The position numbers and the translations under genes are program-made. From Acholeplasmataceae bacterium (GTDB taxonomy: Bacteria; Bacillota_I; Bacilli_A; Acholeplasmatales; Acholeplasmataceae), in the NCBI GenBank assembly GCA_021736335.1, contig JAIPGC010000003.1, positions 1 to 64,000 of the forward strand: 64,000 nucleotides of DNA, given 5' to 3'. The notes under the pieces were generated by a model, which did not search any database, was not told the origin of the DNA, and saw only the letters and a list, made by a program, of their open reading frames with translations. Positions 38,800 through 49,617 of this stretch are shown here, piece after piece (position 1 is the stretch's first letter; each line of letters begins with the position of its first letter).

Positions 38800-39180
38800 A
38801 TGAGAATGACAAGTCAAAGAAAATCAATTCTAAATTTATTGTCAAAAACTGCACAACCAAAAAGTGCTGAAATGATTTTTGAGGAACTTCCAAATCATAC
38901 AATGAATTTGTCAACTGTTTATCGAAGTCTTGATACATTTTTTGCTCAAGGCATCATTTCAAAAAGTACAATGCAAAATACATCATACTATTATATCAAT
39001 CAAAAAAACCATCATCACTACATGATTTGCTTAGGGTGTCAAAAGATGTATGAAATGGATTGTCATTTGGATCATATTGCACAAGATGCAGCAAATGAAC
39101 ATCATTTCAAAATCACCCATCATGATATGACAGTTTATGGATATTGTGCAGATTGTCAGCAAAAAAATATAGAAAAATAG
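38800..39180 (+). CDS. Fur-family regulator (likely Zur)
   Basis: MTSQRKSILNLL...LSTVYRSLDTF...NHHHYMICLGCQKMYEMDCHLDHI...YGYCADCQ; two CxxC motifs, last gene of the zinc operon. Confidence 0.9.
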   Translation: MRMTSQRKSILNLLSKTAQPKSAEMIFEELPNHTMNLSTVYRSLDTFFAQGIISKSTMQNTSYYYINQKNHHHYMICLGCQKMYEMDCHLDHIAQDAANEHHFKITHHDMTVYGYCADCQQKNIEK

Positions 39181-39208
39181 AGCCGATACAATGTATCAGC
39201 TCTTTTTA
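39179..39208. terminator. Bidirectional terminator
   Basis: AGAGCCGATACAATGTATCAGCTCTTTTTATTT. Confidence 0.8.
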
Positions 39209-39209
39209 T

Positions 39210-40055
39210 TTACCATTTTCTTGGATCGTCATTAATAGAATCTAAATAAACCATATCTTGATGATCTATTTCAAAATCTACTGCAGCATTTTCAATAATT
39301 CTTGATTCATGGGTAGATTTAGGAAGTGGTGCTGTTCCTTTTTGAATGCAGTATCTGATGCAGATTTGAGCAGGTGTAACTTGATATTTTTTCGCCATGT
39401 CTTGAATGTCATTGTTCTTAAGCAAATGACCGATTGCAAGTGGAGAATAAGCCTCAACTAGGATGTTCTTAGCTTTACAATACTCATCAGTTTCTTTTTC
39501 ATTATGTCCGATGAAGTATCCGATTTGATTTGCATGTGGAACGACTTCGCAATGCTCTAGGATATTATCTAAATCCTTCGTATTGAAGTTTGAAACACCA
39601 ATGGCACGTACTTTGCCTTCTTTATAAACCTTTTCCATTGCTTTGTAGGCTAAAACGTTACCTTCTCTACAATCCTTACCTATTTCATTCCATGGCCATG
39701 GTGCATGAATGAGATATAAATCTAGATATCCAATATTAAGTGCCTTCATCGTCTTTTCAAAGGCTTCAAGTGCACCTTCATAGGTTTTGATATGAGACTG
39801 CAACTTAGATGTCACAAATATTTCTTCTCTTGGAATACCAGAATCTCTAATTGCTTTTCCAACACTTTCTTCATTTTGATAAGCAGCAGCTGTATCGATA
39901 TGACGATACCCGTTTTTTAATGCCATTCTAACAGATTGATAAGCAATATCACCACTTGGAACCTGCCATGTTCCAAATCCGATTTTAGGAATTTTTACAC
40001 CATTGCTTAAAGTGTATGTTTGTACCAAAGTTTTCATAATTTGTAGCCTCCTCAT
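39210..40055 (-). CDS. Aldo/keto reductase
   Basis: IPKIGFGTWQVP; YRHIDTAAAYQNEESVGKAI; LYLIHAPWPW; VRAIGVSNF. Confidence 0.96.
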   Translation of the reverse strand: MRRLQIMKTLVQTYTLSNGVKIPKIGFGTWQVPSGDIAYQSVRMALKNGYRHIDTAAAYQNEESVGKAIRDSGIPREEIFVTSKLQSHIKTYEGALEAFEKTMKALNIGYLDLYLIHAPWPWNEIGKDCREGNVLAYKAMEKVYKEGKVRAIGVSNFNTKDLDNILEHCEVVPHANQIGYFIGHNEKETDEYCKAKNILVEAYSPLAIGHLLKNNDIQDMAKKYQVTPAQICIRYCIQKGTAPLPKSTHESRIIENAAVDFEIDHQDMVYLDSINDDPRKW

Positions 40056-40129
40056 TAATTTAATTATATCATTATTATTTTTTTGCCAAACCCAATATAC
40101 TCAAGCAAAAAAAAAGAATGCAAAGCATT

Positions 40130-40528
40130 CTATTTTACTTTGATGATTTTGTATAAGACATAACATCCATAAAGAGCAACAAGCATTAATATTGAGCCTG
40201 TAGCTATGTTAAGCAGATCCAAATAACTTTCTTGTACAACTTGTACACCTGATAAAATCATCTGTACAATATAAACAAAGAAATATCCATATAATAAATA
40301 ACGAAGCAATGACATTTCTTTTGGTGTTACAACTGATATACGTGTGTCAGGTCTACGGTAAATAATGAATCCCAATACACCTACAGTAACCAATAGTGCG
40401 ATAATGACATAAGTAAGCCATGGCAATGATGCACCTAAGTAATGATTAAGTATCACATTTCCTCCAATTAAGAAAAAGATACCAAACAACATAATTTGAA
40501 CAACTAGACTCTTGCGATACACATTCAT
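40130..40528 (-). CDS. Hypothetical membrane protein
   Basis: 132 aa with about four TM segments. Confidence 0.65.
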   Translation of the reverse strand: MNVYRKSLVVQIMLFGIFFLIGGNVILNHYLGASLPWLTYVIIALLVTVGVLGFIIYRRPDTRISVVTPKEMSLLRYLLYGYFFVYIVQMILSGVQVVQESYLDLLNIATGSILMLVALYGCYVLYKIIKVK

Positions 40529-40595
40529 TTTTTTAATCTCCTTATGATTATTTTTTATTTTTAATGATATACTAATATTGAAATGAGGTAATTAT

Positions 40596-41084
40596 ATGAA
40601 TAAGGCTGTTTATCCAGGAACATTTGATCCTCTAACAATTGGACATTTAGATATTATCAAACGTGCTGCACGTTTTGTTGATGAACTTCATGTCGTGGTT
40701 GCTGACAACTATAAGAAAGTACCAACATTTACGACTGAAGAAAGAATAGACATGATCAAGCGTGTAACAATGGATATTGAAAACATCGTGGTCACTTCTA
40801 CAGAGGACTTAATTGTCCGTTATGCTCAAAAAAATGATATTTCGATTATGATTCGTGGTTTGAGAAATATTCCTGATTATGAAAATGAATATGCTTTATA
40901 TCAATTCAATCGTAATCTGAATAGAAATATAGAAACCATTATCTTATTTCCATCATCAAGAAATCACTTCGTATCATCGTCAGCAATCAAGGAATTGATT
41001 ATTCATCATGCTGACATTTCACCTTATGTTCCAAAAGAAATCATTAAGGATTTACAAGACAAATTAAGACCTAAATTAGATTGA
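40596..41084 (+). CDS. coaD: Phosphopantetheine adenylyltransferase
   Basis: AVYPGTFDPLTIGHLDIIKRAARFVDELHV; IMIRGLRNIPDYENE; SSSAIKEL. Confidence 0.97.
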   Translation: MNKAVYPGTFDPLTIGHLDIIKRAARFVDELHVVVADNYKKVPTFTTEERIDMIKRVTMDIENIVVTSTEDLIVRYAQKNDISIMIRGLRNIPDYENEYALYQFNRNLNRNIETIILFPSSRNHFVSSSAIKELIIHHADISPYVPKEIIKDLQDKLRPKLD

Positions 41085-41848
41085 TTGATTTGAAAAAATC
41101 ATAGAGTTGATCTTCTTTGATATGAGGAGCCATATGTTTGGCTTTTTCTTTTAGCTCATCAAATCTTGTATTGCTCATAGCAATACCAATATCAGCCATC
41201 TCAATCATTTTAACATCGTTTGCTCCATCACCTACACAAATTAATCTAAAATCTGTTTCATGTTCAACAGCTTTCTTAATTCCAAACGCCTTATTGATGA
41301 AAGGATATATGAAATCAGCACCACCTGCATGCCACGGAAAGACTTGAAACTTAGGTAACTGAATAGCGGTATCAAGAATTTCTTTTTCATTATCTCCAAA
41401 TAACCAAAAACTGGTAAACCTTATTTTTATTGTGAAAATTGCAATCAACATTAGGCGTTTTACCTCTTAATTGTTTCATGCCATCTTCAACACAAGAATC
41501 CCAAGCATTCACTGCTTCCTCGTCTAAACCAACCATCCCAATATTAAATTGATGGCCTTTTGCAATACTTAATGCTTCTTCAATATCTTCATGTAAGATA
41601 GGATGATCATAGATCACCTGATCATCTTTATAGATAATTGATCCGTTTAGTAAAACCTTATACTTAAAAAAAGACACGACTTCTTGAATCACTTCAAGTT
41701 TCTTATATCCTCTTCCAGTAGCAAGTCCTAATATAACATCATCTCTTTTTGAGAGTTCGAGTAATAATTTTTTTGTTTGTTCAGGAATTTTGCCGAGATT
41801 ATTGTTATAAATTGTGTTATCAACATCAAAAAAGATTATTGTTTTCAT
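41071..41848 (-). pseudogene. Cof-type HAD hydrolase split by an apparent +1 frameshift
   Basis: 5' ORF (MKTIIFFDVDNTIY...NKVYQFLVIWR*) and 3' ORF (...FWLFGDNEKEILDTA...CVGDGANDVKMIEMADIGIAMSN) join as ...KVYQF-WLFGDNEKE... if one T is removed from the T5 run near 41404-41408. Confidence 0.8.
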
Positions 41849-41951
41849 CCCACACCTCAAAAATATTATAGCATATTAAGTAATCTACTACCATTTTATA
41901 GATTTTTATTATACAATAAGAATGTAATATTCGCTGCTGGAGGATTTAAAT

Positions 41952-43637
41952 ATGGTAAACCCATTACTCAGAACCGGTGAACTCGGCATTTTTGCATTAG
42001 GGGGACTCGGTGAAGTTGGTAAAAACATGTACATCTATGATATCAATGGTGGAATCTATATCGTTGACTCAGGAATCTTATTTCCTGATGAGCAACTTTT
42101 AGGTATAGACTACGTCATACCTGATTTCACATATCTTGTTGAAAATGAGGAACGCATTGTCGGTCTTTTTATCACACATGCTCATGAAGATCACATCGGA
42201 AGTATTCCTTATCTATTGAAAAAGGTCAAAATTCCTAAGATTTATGCTGCAGGTATTGCAGTTGATATGATAGAATATAAGCTTTTAGAACATCAAGATA
42301 TTAAAACACCTAAAATTGAAGAATATAAGAGTTATTATACCTATCAATTTGATCGCGTTGAAATATCATTCATTAGAATGAATCACTCAATTCCCGATAT
42401 GTTTGGTATAGTTTTTAGGACTGATCAAGGTATTTTATTCCATACAGGAGATTTTAAGATTGATTTTACACCTGTTGGTCCACCTGCAGAATATGACAAA
42501 TTAGCTGCGATTGGTAGTGAAGGTGTCTTATGCATGCTTTCTGATTCTACGAATTCAGAAAGAGATGAACTTATTCCATCTGATAGTAAAATAGGAAAGT
42601 CTATTAATGAACTCTTCTCTAGAATCAAAGGACGTATCATTATAGCTACTTTTGCATCTAACATGTATCGCATTCAACAAATCATTGAAGCTTCTGTCTT
42701 AAACGGTAGAAAAGTTGCAGTATTTGGAAGAAGCATGGAACGTGCCATTGAAATCGGAATGCAAACCGGTTATATCAAGGCACCTAAAGATACGATTGTG
42801 AATAGTGAACAAGTCAATCGAACGAAAGCAAATGAACTTACGATCTTAGTGACAGGTTCACAGGGAGAACCATTAGCTGCCTTAAGTAGAATAGCAAATG
42901 GTAATCATCGTCAGATAAAAGCCATGTCTGGAGACACAGTCATCTTTTCATCTTCTCCTATTCCTGGAAATCAAGAAGGTGTCAATAGAACTGTTAACAA
43001 GCTCTTTAGATTAGATGTAGAAGTCATTACTCATGGACCACTTGCTGATACACATACATCAGGTCATGGTAGTCAAAATGATTTGAAGTTGGTGCTAAGT
43101 CTTGTCAAACCAAAATTATTTATTCCTATGCATGGTGAGCATCGTATGCTCAAGCTTCATCGACAACTTGCAATAGATTGTGGTGTCAAACCAGAAAATA
43201 TTCTAGTCATGGATAATGGCGAAGTTGCAGCTATTACATCATCTTCTATTCGTATGGCTGGAAAAGTAACATCAGGTGAAGTCTATATTGATGGAACAGG
43301 TATAGGTGATATTGGAAGTATGGTCATCAAAGAACGTAAGCTTTTGAGTGAGGAAGGTTTGTTCTCAGTTGTATTATCCATTAATTCAAAAACTAAGAAA
43401 TTAATCAATGAACCAACAATTATCTCAAGAGGATTCATCTATATGAAAGGTAACGAAGAAATCACTTCTTTACTTGCAAATGAAACAAAGAAAATTGTTC
43501 AAATTGAATTAAACCGTAAAATGTATAATGAACTCAACTTGAAACAAGCAGTTATTGATTATTTAAACACCAAAATTTATGATATGACACAAAGAAGACC
43601 TTTGGTTCTTCCAATTGTGGTTGATTTAAAAAGTTAA
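41952..43637 (+). CDS. rnj: Ribonuclease J
   Basis: FITHAHEDHIGSIPYLLKK; HTGDFKID; HTSGHGSQNDLKLVLSLVKPKLFIPMHGEHRML. Confidence 0.96.
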   Translation: MVNPLLRTGELGIFALGGLGEVGKNMYIYDINGGIYIVDSGILFPDEQLLGIDYVIPDFTYLVENEERIVGLFITHAHEDHIGSIPYLLKKVKIPKIYAAGIAVDMIEYKLLEHQDIKTPKIEEYKSYYTYQFDRVEISFIRMNHSIPDMFGIVFRTDQGILFHTGDFKIDFTPVGPPAEYDKLAAIGSEGVLCMLSDSTNSERDELIPSDSKIGKSINELFSRIKGRIIIATFASNMYRIQQIIEASVLNGRKVAVFGRSMERAIEIGMQTGYIKAPKDTIVNSEQVNRTKANELTILVTGSQGEPLAALSRIANGNHRQIKAMSGDTVIFSSSPIPGNQEGVNRTVNKLFRLDVEVITHGPLADTHTSGHGSQNDLKLVLSLVKPKLFIPMHGEHRMLKLHRQLAIDCGVKPENILVMDNGEVAAITSSSIRMAGKVTSGEVYIDGTGIGDIGSMVIKERKLLSEEGLFSVVLSINSKTKKLINEPTIISRGFIYMKGNEEITSLLANETKKIVQIELNRKMYNELNLKQAVIDYLNTKIYDMTQRRPLVLPIVVDLKS

Positions 43638-43644
43638 AAAAAAT

Positions 43645-43672
43645 GAGTCTAGCAAAAAGCTAGGCTCTTTTA
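43645..43672. terminator. Bidirectional terminator
   Basis: GAGTCTAGCAAAAAGCTAGGCTC flanked by A-run and T-run. Confidence 0.8.
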
Positions 43673-44500
43673 TTTCATATAAGCTACAAAGGCATCAAAT
43701 ACATATTTTGTCACTAGGGCGTCATCTTTTGCATCATGTGCCTGATCAAACTCAACATTATAATATGTCTTATAAGCTCTAAATAATCCTAGATCATCTT
43801 TAAGATTAAAATAATCCTTATGCAGCTTGAGTAAATCAATAAAATCTGTATCAACGGTTAAATTTGGTTTGTCATGTAAGATATAGGAATCATTCATTGC
43901 TGTCAAATCATTTTTTCCCCAAACAACTAATTTAGGATGATACTTTTTAATTATTTTTTCCAGTTTCTTATAATAGACATCAAATTTGACCGCTTCACTA
44001 AAAAACTTGTCTTCATCTAAACTAAGGAATTTTTTGGTTCTTCTACTTAATGTCATTTTTTCTTTTGGTAGAACATAATAACCATCTTGATGAAGAATCT
44101 TTCCTTGAACCTCTGATAAGACATAACCAGCTTGGATAATCTCTGGTGAGAATTGGTGTTCATGATAACCTGGCATTGTCATCTCAAAATCGATGAACAG
44201 ATAATACTTATTGCTATCTAAAACTTTTCTCATTTCTCTTCTCATACTTGTTAAATCATAATGAATGATCAAAGGATTCAAAGAGATGATTTGATTGAAA
44301 TGAGCAACTTGATAATAAGAGAACTTTCCAATCTTTTTCATGCGAGGGGTTATCTCAAAATCAACAAGTACACCTTTTCTTAAATACATAAAAAATGTCT
44401 TTGCTAATCTGTTAGATAGGTAAAAACCAACCTTTCTACCACCTAAAATCAAATAAAATATTTTATTGTGAGCATCGATGCTCCATATGATTTTTCTCAT
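43670..44500 (-). CDS. DEDDh-type 3'-5' exonuclease family protein
   Basis: YLFIDFEMTMPG (DxE), WGKNDLTAMND, HDAKDDALVTKYVFDAF. Confidence 0.8.
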   Translation of the reverse strand: MRKIIWSIDAHNKIFYLILGGRKVGFYLSNRLAKTFFMYLRKGVLVDFEITPRMKKIGKFSYYQVAHFNQIISLNPLIIHYDLTSMRREMRKVLDSNKYYLFIDFEMTMPGYHEHQFSPEIIQAGYVLSEVQGKILHQDGYYVLPKEKMTLSRRTKKFLSLDEDKFFSEAVKFDVYYKKLEKIIKKYHPKLVVWGKNDLTAMNDSYILHDKPNLTVDTDFIDLLKLHKDYFNLKDDLGLFRAYKTYYNVEFDQAHDAKDDALVTKYVFDAFVAYMK

Positions 44501-46227
44501 TTCAATACCTCTTTGATTTCTAAGATGACTGCTTTAGGAATCCCTAGAGAAGTTAGTTCTTCTTCACTTGCATTCTTAATTGCATCAATACTTGTAAAAT
44601 GGCTTAATAAAGCCTTTTTTCTTTTTTCTCCAATACCTGATATTTCATCAAGTGGAGATGATACAGCAAGCTTATTTCTGGTGCTACGATGAAAATCAAT
44701 AGCAAATCTATGAATCTCTTCTGATAGTTTTAGCAAGAATTTATAGAGCTCACTTTGCTTAAGAAGTGGAATCACTTCATCTTCAAAAACAAGGGCTTCT
44801 AAGATATGCTTACTATTCTTTTTAAGCCCAGCAATTTTGATATCAAGACTCAATGAATCAAGGATTTCCTGTGCTGCATGAAGTTGTCCTTTACCACCAT
44901 CTACAAGAATTAAATCTGGAACATCCAAATTTTCCATTAACATTTTTTGGTATCTGCGATATGTTACTTCTTTCATCGCTTGATAGTCATCGTTGGTTGT
45001 TGTTTGCAGATGATATTTACGATAACTCTTTCTTTCAAAATCACCATTTCTATAGACAACTAAAGCTGATATAGGAGCAGTTCCAAAGAGTTGAGCATTA
45101 TCAAATATCTCAATATGATTGACTTTATGATGAATCAATTTGCTTAACTCATCCTGAGCTTTTTGTTTTTGTTCGTCCTTGTGACGATATAACATAAAGT
45201 GATGTTCTAAGTCATAATCTGCATTCTTTGAAGCTAGATCTGTAAGCTTCTTTTTGTCACCTTTTTGTGGAATGATTGCTTTTTTCCCAAAGAAAGGTTC
45301 AATATCTAATAATGTGAAACGATCACTAAATAACAGTTCTTCAGGTATGTATTGTTCATAAAATTGTTGCAAGTAACTTAAGATAGCATCCATGACTTCA
45401 CCGACATAAGCGAAAACAACTTGATGAGGATCAACCATCTTGCCTTTTCTTATGACTAATATCTGCAGTGAGACATCATCTTTATTATAAGCATAACTGA
45501 TGACATCGCGATCTTTAAAATCATTTGAATTGATAATCTGTTTCTCGATTGTCGTATCAATATGATTAATCATGTCTCTAAATTCTGCAGCTTTTTCATA
45601 ATGCATATCCATTGAAGCTTGCTGCATTTCAGTTTCCAAGCGGTTCAATACTTCTTTCGTATCACCTTTTAGAAAATTAGTGATTTGCAAAAGTGTGTCT
45701 TGATAATCTACTTTAGTGTTGATACATGGCGCTAAGCATTGTCCAATATGAAAATACAAACATGCCTTCTTAGGCATAGTTTCACATTTTCTAAGGGGAT
45801 ATAGACGATTTAATAATCGTGTTGTTTCTCGTGCTGCGTATACATTGGTATATGGACCAAAGATTTTACCCTTGGCATTTTTCTTTCTCACAACTTGCAA
45901 TCTAGGGTGTGTCTCTTTAGTGATTTCTATATAAGGATATGTCTTATCATCCATCAATCTAATATTGTATTTTGGTAAATATTGCTTGATGAGATTGCTT
46001 TCAAGAATCAATGACTCACGTTCGCTATTCGTCAAAACATATGAAAAATCGCGAATTTCTAGAACCAGTCGCGTTGTTTTTTCATTGTGTGCACCAGTAA
46101 AATATGATTTCACACGATTCTTTAAATTTTTGGCTTTACCCACATAAATGACTTCATCCTGCTCATTTTTCATGAGATAGCAGCCGGGTTCATTGGGTAA
46201 TAATGCTAATTTGTCCTTAAAATTCAA
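44497..46227 (-). CDS. uvrC: Excinuclease ABC subunit C
   Basis: GIY-YIG-like GCYLMKNEQDEVIYVGKAKNLKNRVKSYF; LILVDGGKGQLHAA; HhH IGEKRKKALLSHF. Confidence 0.97.
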   Translation of the reverse strand: MNFKDKLALLPNEPGCYLMKNEQDEVIYVGKAKNLKNRVKSYFTGAHNEKTTRLVLEIRDFSYVLTNSERESLILESNLIKQYLPKYNIRLMDDKTYPYIEITKETHPRLQVVRKKNAKGKIFGPYTNVYAARETTRLLNRLYPLRKCETMPKKACLYFHIGQCLAPCINTKVDYQDTLLQITNFLKGDTKEVLNRLETEMQQASMDMHYEKAAEFRDMINHIDTTIEKQIINSNDFKDRDVISYAYNKDDVSLQILVIRKGKMVDPHQVVFAYVGEVMDAILSYLQQFYEQYIPEELLFSDRFTLLDIEPFFGKKAIIPQKGDKKKLTDLASKNADYDLEHHFMLYRHKDEQKQKAQDELSKLIHHKVNHIEIFDNAQLFGTAPISALVVYRNGDFERKSYRKYHLQTTTNDDYQAMKEVTYRRYQKMLMENLDVPDLILVDGGKGQLHAAQEILDSLSLDIKIAGLKKNSKHILEALVFEDEVIPLLKQSELYKFLLKLSEEIHRFAIDFHRSTRNKLAVSSPLDEISGIGEKRKKALLSHFTSIDAIKNASEEELTSLGIPKAVILEIKEVLK

Positions 46228-46283
46228 TTAAATCACCACTCATATTGTATCACAAATCACGATTCATTCCTCTATTTGCGTAA

Positions 46284-46306
46284 AAAAAAAGCGCATCGCG
46301 CTTTTT
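46284..46306 (-). terminator. Terminator after rpoZ
   Basis: Minus strand AAAAAGCGCGATGCGCTTTTTTTTT. Confidence 0.85.
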
Positions 46307-46308
46307 AA

Positions 46309-46524
46309 TTAAGATTCAAATTTAATGTCAACTTTGCCATCTAGAATTTCTTCTAAAGCAATACCAATAGATTTAACGCATTGAGCGTTTTCAACATTTA
46401 ATTTTTCTGATTCCAATATGAGAGCAACTTTGCTTGCTGCGTATACAAGTTTATATTTTGAGTCGATTTTTGATAACAATTTGTCAATGGATGGATAACG
46501 CATACCGTCTTTATTCTTATTCAT
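46309..46524 (-). CDS. rpoZ: RNA polymerase omega subunit
   Basis: RYPSIDKLLSKIDSKYKLVYAASKVAL...; directly downstream of gmk. Confidence 0.88.
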   Translation of the reverse strand: MNKNKDGMRYPSIDKLLSKIDSKYKLVYAASKVALILESEKLNVENAQCVKSIGIALEEILDGKVDIKFES

Positions 46525-46527
46525 GTC

Positions 46528-47145
46528 TTATTCTCCTATCATCTTAATATAGTTATGAATTGATCTTTCTGTTCTCGCATGCTCTGCTCTGATAATTGCC
46601 ATGATTCTATCGGCAGCATTGTTGACTTCATCATTAACAACAATATAATCATATTTATGAGCAAGCAAAAACTCAGACTCTGCTTTTTTCATTCTTTTTT
46701 CAATCAGTTCTATAGGCTCAGTGCCACGATTCTTCAATCTTTCATATAGAGCTTTTTTCCCTGGTGGAACCAAGAAAATAAATACAGCTTCTTTCATTTG
46801 TTTTCTTACTTGAAGTGCACCTTCCACCTCAATCTCCAAAACAACTTCTTTGCCTCGATCAAGCTGCTCTTCCACTTTATCACGCGGTGTGCCATAATAA
46901 TTACCGACAAACTCTGCCCATTCTAAGAATTTATTTTCCTTAATTCTTTTAATGAATGTCTCTTTGTCGACAAAATAATAATCAACACCCTCAACTTCAT
47001 CTGGTCGTGGAGGTCTTGTAGTCATCGATACAGAATAGACGAGATCATGGTGTGGCATTTGAAATAAAGCCCTACGAACAGTACCTTTTCCAACGCCTGA
47101 AGGACCTGAAATGACAACTAATAAACCTTTTTCATTAAGTTTCAT
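46528..47145 (-). CDS. gmk: Guanylate kinase
   Basis: GLLVVISGPSGVGKGTVRRAL; SVSMTTRPPRPDEVEGVDYYFV. Confidence 0.97.
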   Translation of the reverse strand: MKLNEKGLLVVISGPSGVGKGTVRRALFQMPHHDLVYSVSMTTRPPRPDEVEGVDYYFVDKETFIKRIKENKFLEWAEFVGNYYGTPRDKVEEQLDRGKEVVLEIEVEGALQVRKQMKEAVFIFLVPPGKKALYERLKNRGTEPIELIEKRMKKAESEFLLAHKYDYIVVNDEVNNAADRIMAIIRAEHARTERSIHNYIKMIGE

Positions 47146-47280
47146 AGGATCCTCCTTCTGTGATTGATGTTACTCCTTATTATATATGATAAATGATAGA
47201 GTGTAAATAGATTTATCTATATTTGGAATAGAATAACGCTTACAAAAGAGATTATCGCCTTAAATTGTGTTAAAATAGTC

Positions 47281-48858
47281 ATGAGGTGTCATATGGTTTT
47301 CGATGGATTTTTTATATATCATTTAATAAGTGAGTTAAATAGGCAATTGGAAAAAGCACGATTGGAAAAAATCTATCAAACGGGTGAATATTCGTTTGTT
47401 TTTGTGTTTTATTTAAGAGGACAAAGATTATTTATGAATCTTAATTTGAGTTCTCACAATTTTGGAGTTTATTTAACACAGACAAAATCAGAATCAACGA
47501 TGAGTTCTCAATTCTTAATAACACTCAAAAAACATTTGGAAGGTGCTATTTTACAGTCTATCGTTCAACATGAGACAGACAGAGTTTTTATTTTCAAATT
47601 TGTTGTACATGATTTTCTAGATGGTCAGATCCAAAAAAACCTAATATTTGAAGCTATGGGTAAACATTCCAATTTGTTACTGGTCCAAGACAATATCATT
47701 TTAGACACTTATAAGAAGATGTTTTTTGCTGAAGGAAGACAATTGTTACCTCAAGCACAATTTGAGTTCTTCCCTTCTGATAAGCTCGCTTTTCATCAAA
47801 TCGATTATTCTAAAGTATTTTCATATCAGGACATTGTTAATCAGTATATGGGAGTTTCACCCTTTTTAGCAAGATATCTAATTGACCATAGAGTGCAGCT
47901 TTCAGATATAAAAGTAAAGCCAACACGTGCATTAGACCTTAAAAAAGACTATGTATTTGATATTTTTGAAGATAGCACACACAAAAAATACTTTTCATCA
48001 ATTTCACTCATGATGGATCTAGATGCAGATCAAGCTTCTCAATCCATTTCTTCTCATGCATTGTTTATTGAAAAACAGCTCAAAAAGTATACAAACAAAA
48101 AAGAACAACTCATTACTATGCAAGACCAAGCTCTACTCAATTTAGAAAACAAGGGTAAAGGAGATTTAATTTATCAATCAGGATTACCTTTAGATGAGAA
48201 AAATTCATCTATTGAGGTTCTTGGTTCAACCATTCATTTAGATCCGACTAAAACTTTAAATGAAAATGCTCAAACTTTCTACAAAGCTTATCAAAAGGCG
48301 AAACGAACATTAGATCATATCAAAACTCAAAATCGTGAAAATGAAGAGATGATCAGTCTATTTGAAGAATATATGACATATCTGGAGCTATCTTTAGGTG
48401 AAAATATTAAGGACTTTGAGTCTGATCTCATTCAACTTGGGTATAAAGCAAAACAGAAATCTCCTCAAAAGAAACAAAACAAGAAACCAAATATTCTTAA
48501 ATTAACAGATGGAGACATACATTACTATATTGGAAAAAATAGTCTTCAAAATGAATACATAACACATCAAATTGGAAAAAAAGATGATTATTGGTTTCAT
48601 GTCAAAGATTTTCCTGGATCTCATGTTTTAGTGGATACTCCAAAACTCAATGAATCAATCATTAGAAAAGCTTCAATGCTAGCTGCTTATTTTTCCAGCA
48701 TGAAATATTCCTCATCAATTCCTGTTGATTATACACAAATTAAATATATTAAGAAGATTTCTGGCAAGCCTGGTTATCATGTAACATATAAGAATCAACA
48801 AACCATGTATATTGATATTGATGAGAAAAAAATCGAGAACTATTTAAAAAACGTCTAA
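47281..48858 (+). CDS. NFACT/RqcH-family protein
   Basis: MVFDGFFIYHLISELNRQLEKARLEKIYQ; IYYIGKNSLQNEYITH...DDYWFHVKDFPGSHVLV (NFACT-R). Confidence 0.93.
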   Translation: MRCHMVFDGFFIYHLISELNRQLEKARLEKIYQTGEYSFVFVFYLRGQRLFMNLNLSSHNFGVYLTQTKSESTMSSQFLITLKKHLEGAILQSIVQHETDRVFIFKFVVHDFLDGQIQKNLIFEAMGKHSNLLLVQDNIILDTYKKMFFAEGRQLLPQAQFEFFPSDKLAFHQIDYSKVFSYQDIVNQYMGVSPFLARYLIDHRVQLSDIKVKPTRALDLKKDYVFDIFEDSTHKKYFSSISLMMDLDADQASQSISSHALFIEKQLKKYTNKKEQLITMQDQALLNLENKGKGDLIYQSGLPLDEKNSSIEVLGSTIHLDPTKTLNENAQTFYKAYQKAKRTLDHIKTQNRENEEMISLFEEYMTYLELSLGENIKDFESDLIQLGYKAKQKSPQKKQNKKPNILKLTDGDIHYYIGKNSLQNEYITHQIGKKDDYWFHVKDFPGSHVLVDTPKLNESIIRKASMLAAYFSSMKYSSSIPVDYTQIKYIKKISGKPGYHVTYKNQQTMYIDIDEKKIENYLKNV

Positions 48859-48957
48859 TTTACCATAATTTAGACTTTTTTTAATCTTTGGGGCAAATCA
48901 GTTGATAGAAACCCTACTTTGATGTAAGATAAGATTATAAATAAGGAGGATATTAAA

Positions 48958-49563
48958 ATGAAATTTGAATTACCTAAATTACCATATGCATATGATGCAC
49001 TAGAACCTTTTATTGATGCAAGAACAATGGAAATCCATTACTCAAAACATCATCAAGGCTACACTAACAATTTAAATGCAGCATTAGAAAAACATGCTGA
49101 TCTATCAACTCCATTAGAAACGTTACTTGCAGATTTATCATTAGTACCATCAGATATTCGTACTGCTGTACAAAATAATGGTGGTGGATATTATAATCAC
49201 GCTTTCTTCTGGCCTTTACTTAAGGTTAACAATGGTGCATTGCCTACTGGAAAACTATTAGATGCTATCAATTCTAACTTTGGTTCATTTGATGCTTTTA
49301 AAGAAGCTTTTGGAAATGCAGCTAAAACAAGATTTGGCAGTGGTTGGGCTTGGCTTATTGTAACACCAGAAAAGACCCTCAAGGTCTTATCAACTGCAAA
49401 CCAAGATACACCTCTTGCTGAAGGTAGTCCAATCTTAGGTCTTGATGTTTGGGAACATGCTTATTACTTAAACTATCAAAATAGACGTCCTGACTATGTT
49501 TCAGCATTCTTTAGTGTCATCAATTGGGATAAAGTACAAGCATTATACAAGGCAGCTTTGTAA
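48958..49563 (+). CDS. sodA: Superoxide dismutase (Fe/Mn)
   Basis: [67 protein letters not shown]. Confidence 0.97.
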   Translation: MKFELPKLPYAYDALEPFIDARTMEIHYSKHHQGYTNNLNAALEKHADLSTPLETLLADLSLVPSDIRTAVQNNGGGYYNHAFFWPLLKVNNGALPTGKLLDAINSNFGSFDAFKEAFGNAAKTRFGSGWAWLIVTPEKTLKVLSTANQDTPLAEGSPILGLDVWEHAYYLNYQNRRPDYVSAFFSVINWDKVQALYKAAL

Positions 49564-49585
49564 ATTATAAAATTAAAAAAAGAAA

Positions 49586-49617
49586 AGAACCAACATCGCT
49601 GTTGGTTCTATTTTTTT
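49586..49617. terminator. Terminator after sodA
   Basis: AGAACCAACATCGCTGTTGGTTCTATTTTTTT, perfect 9-bp stem. Confidence 0.88.
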
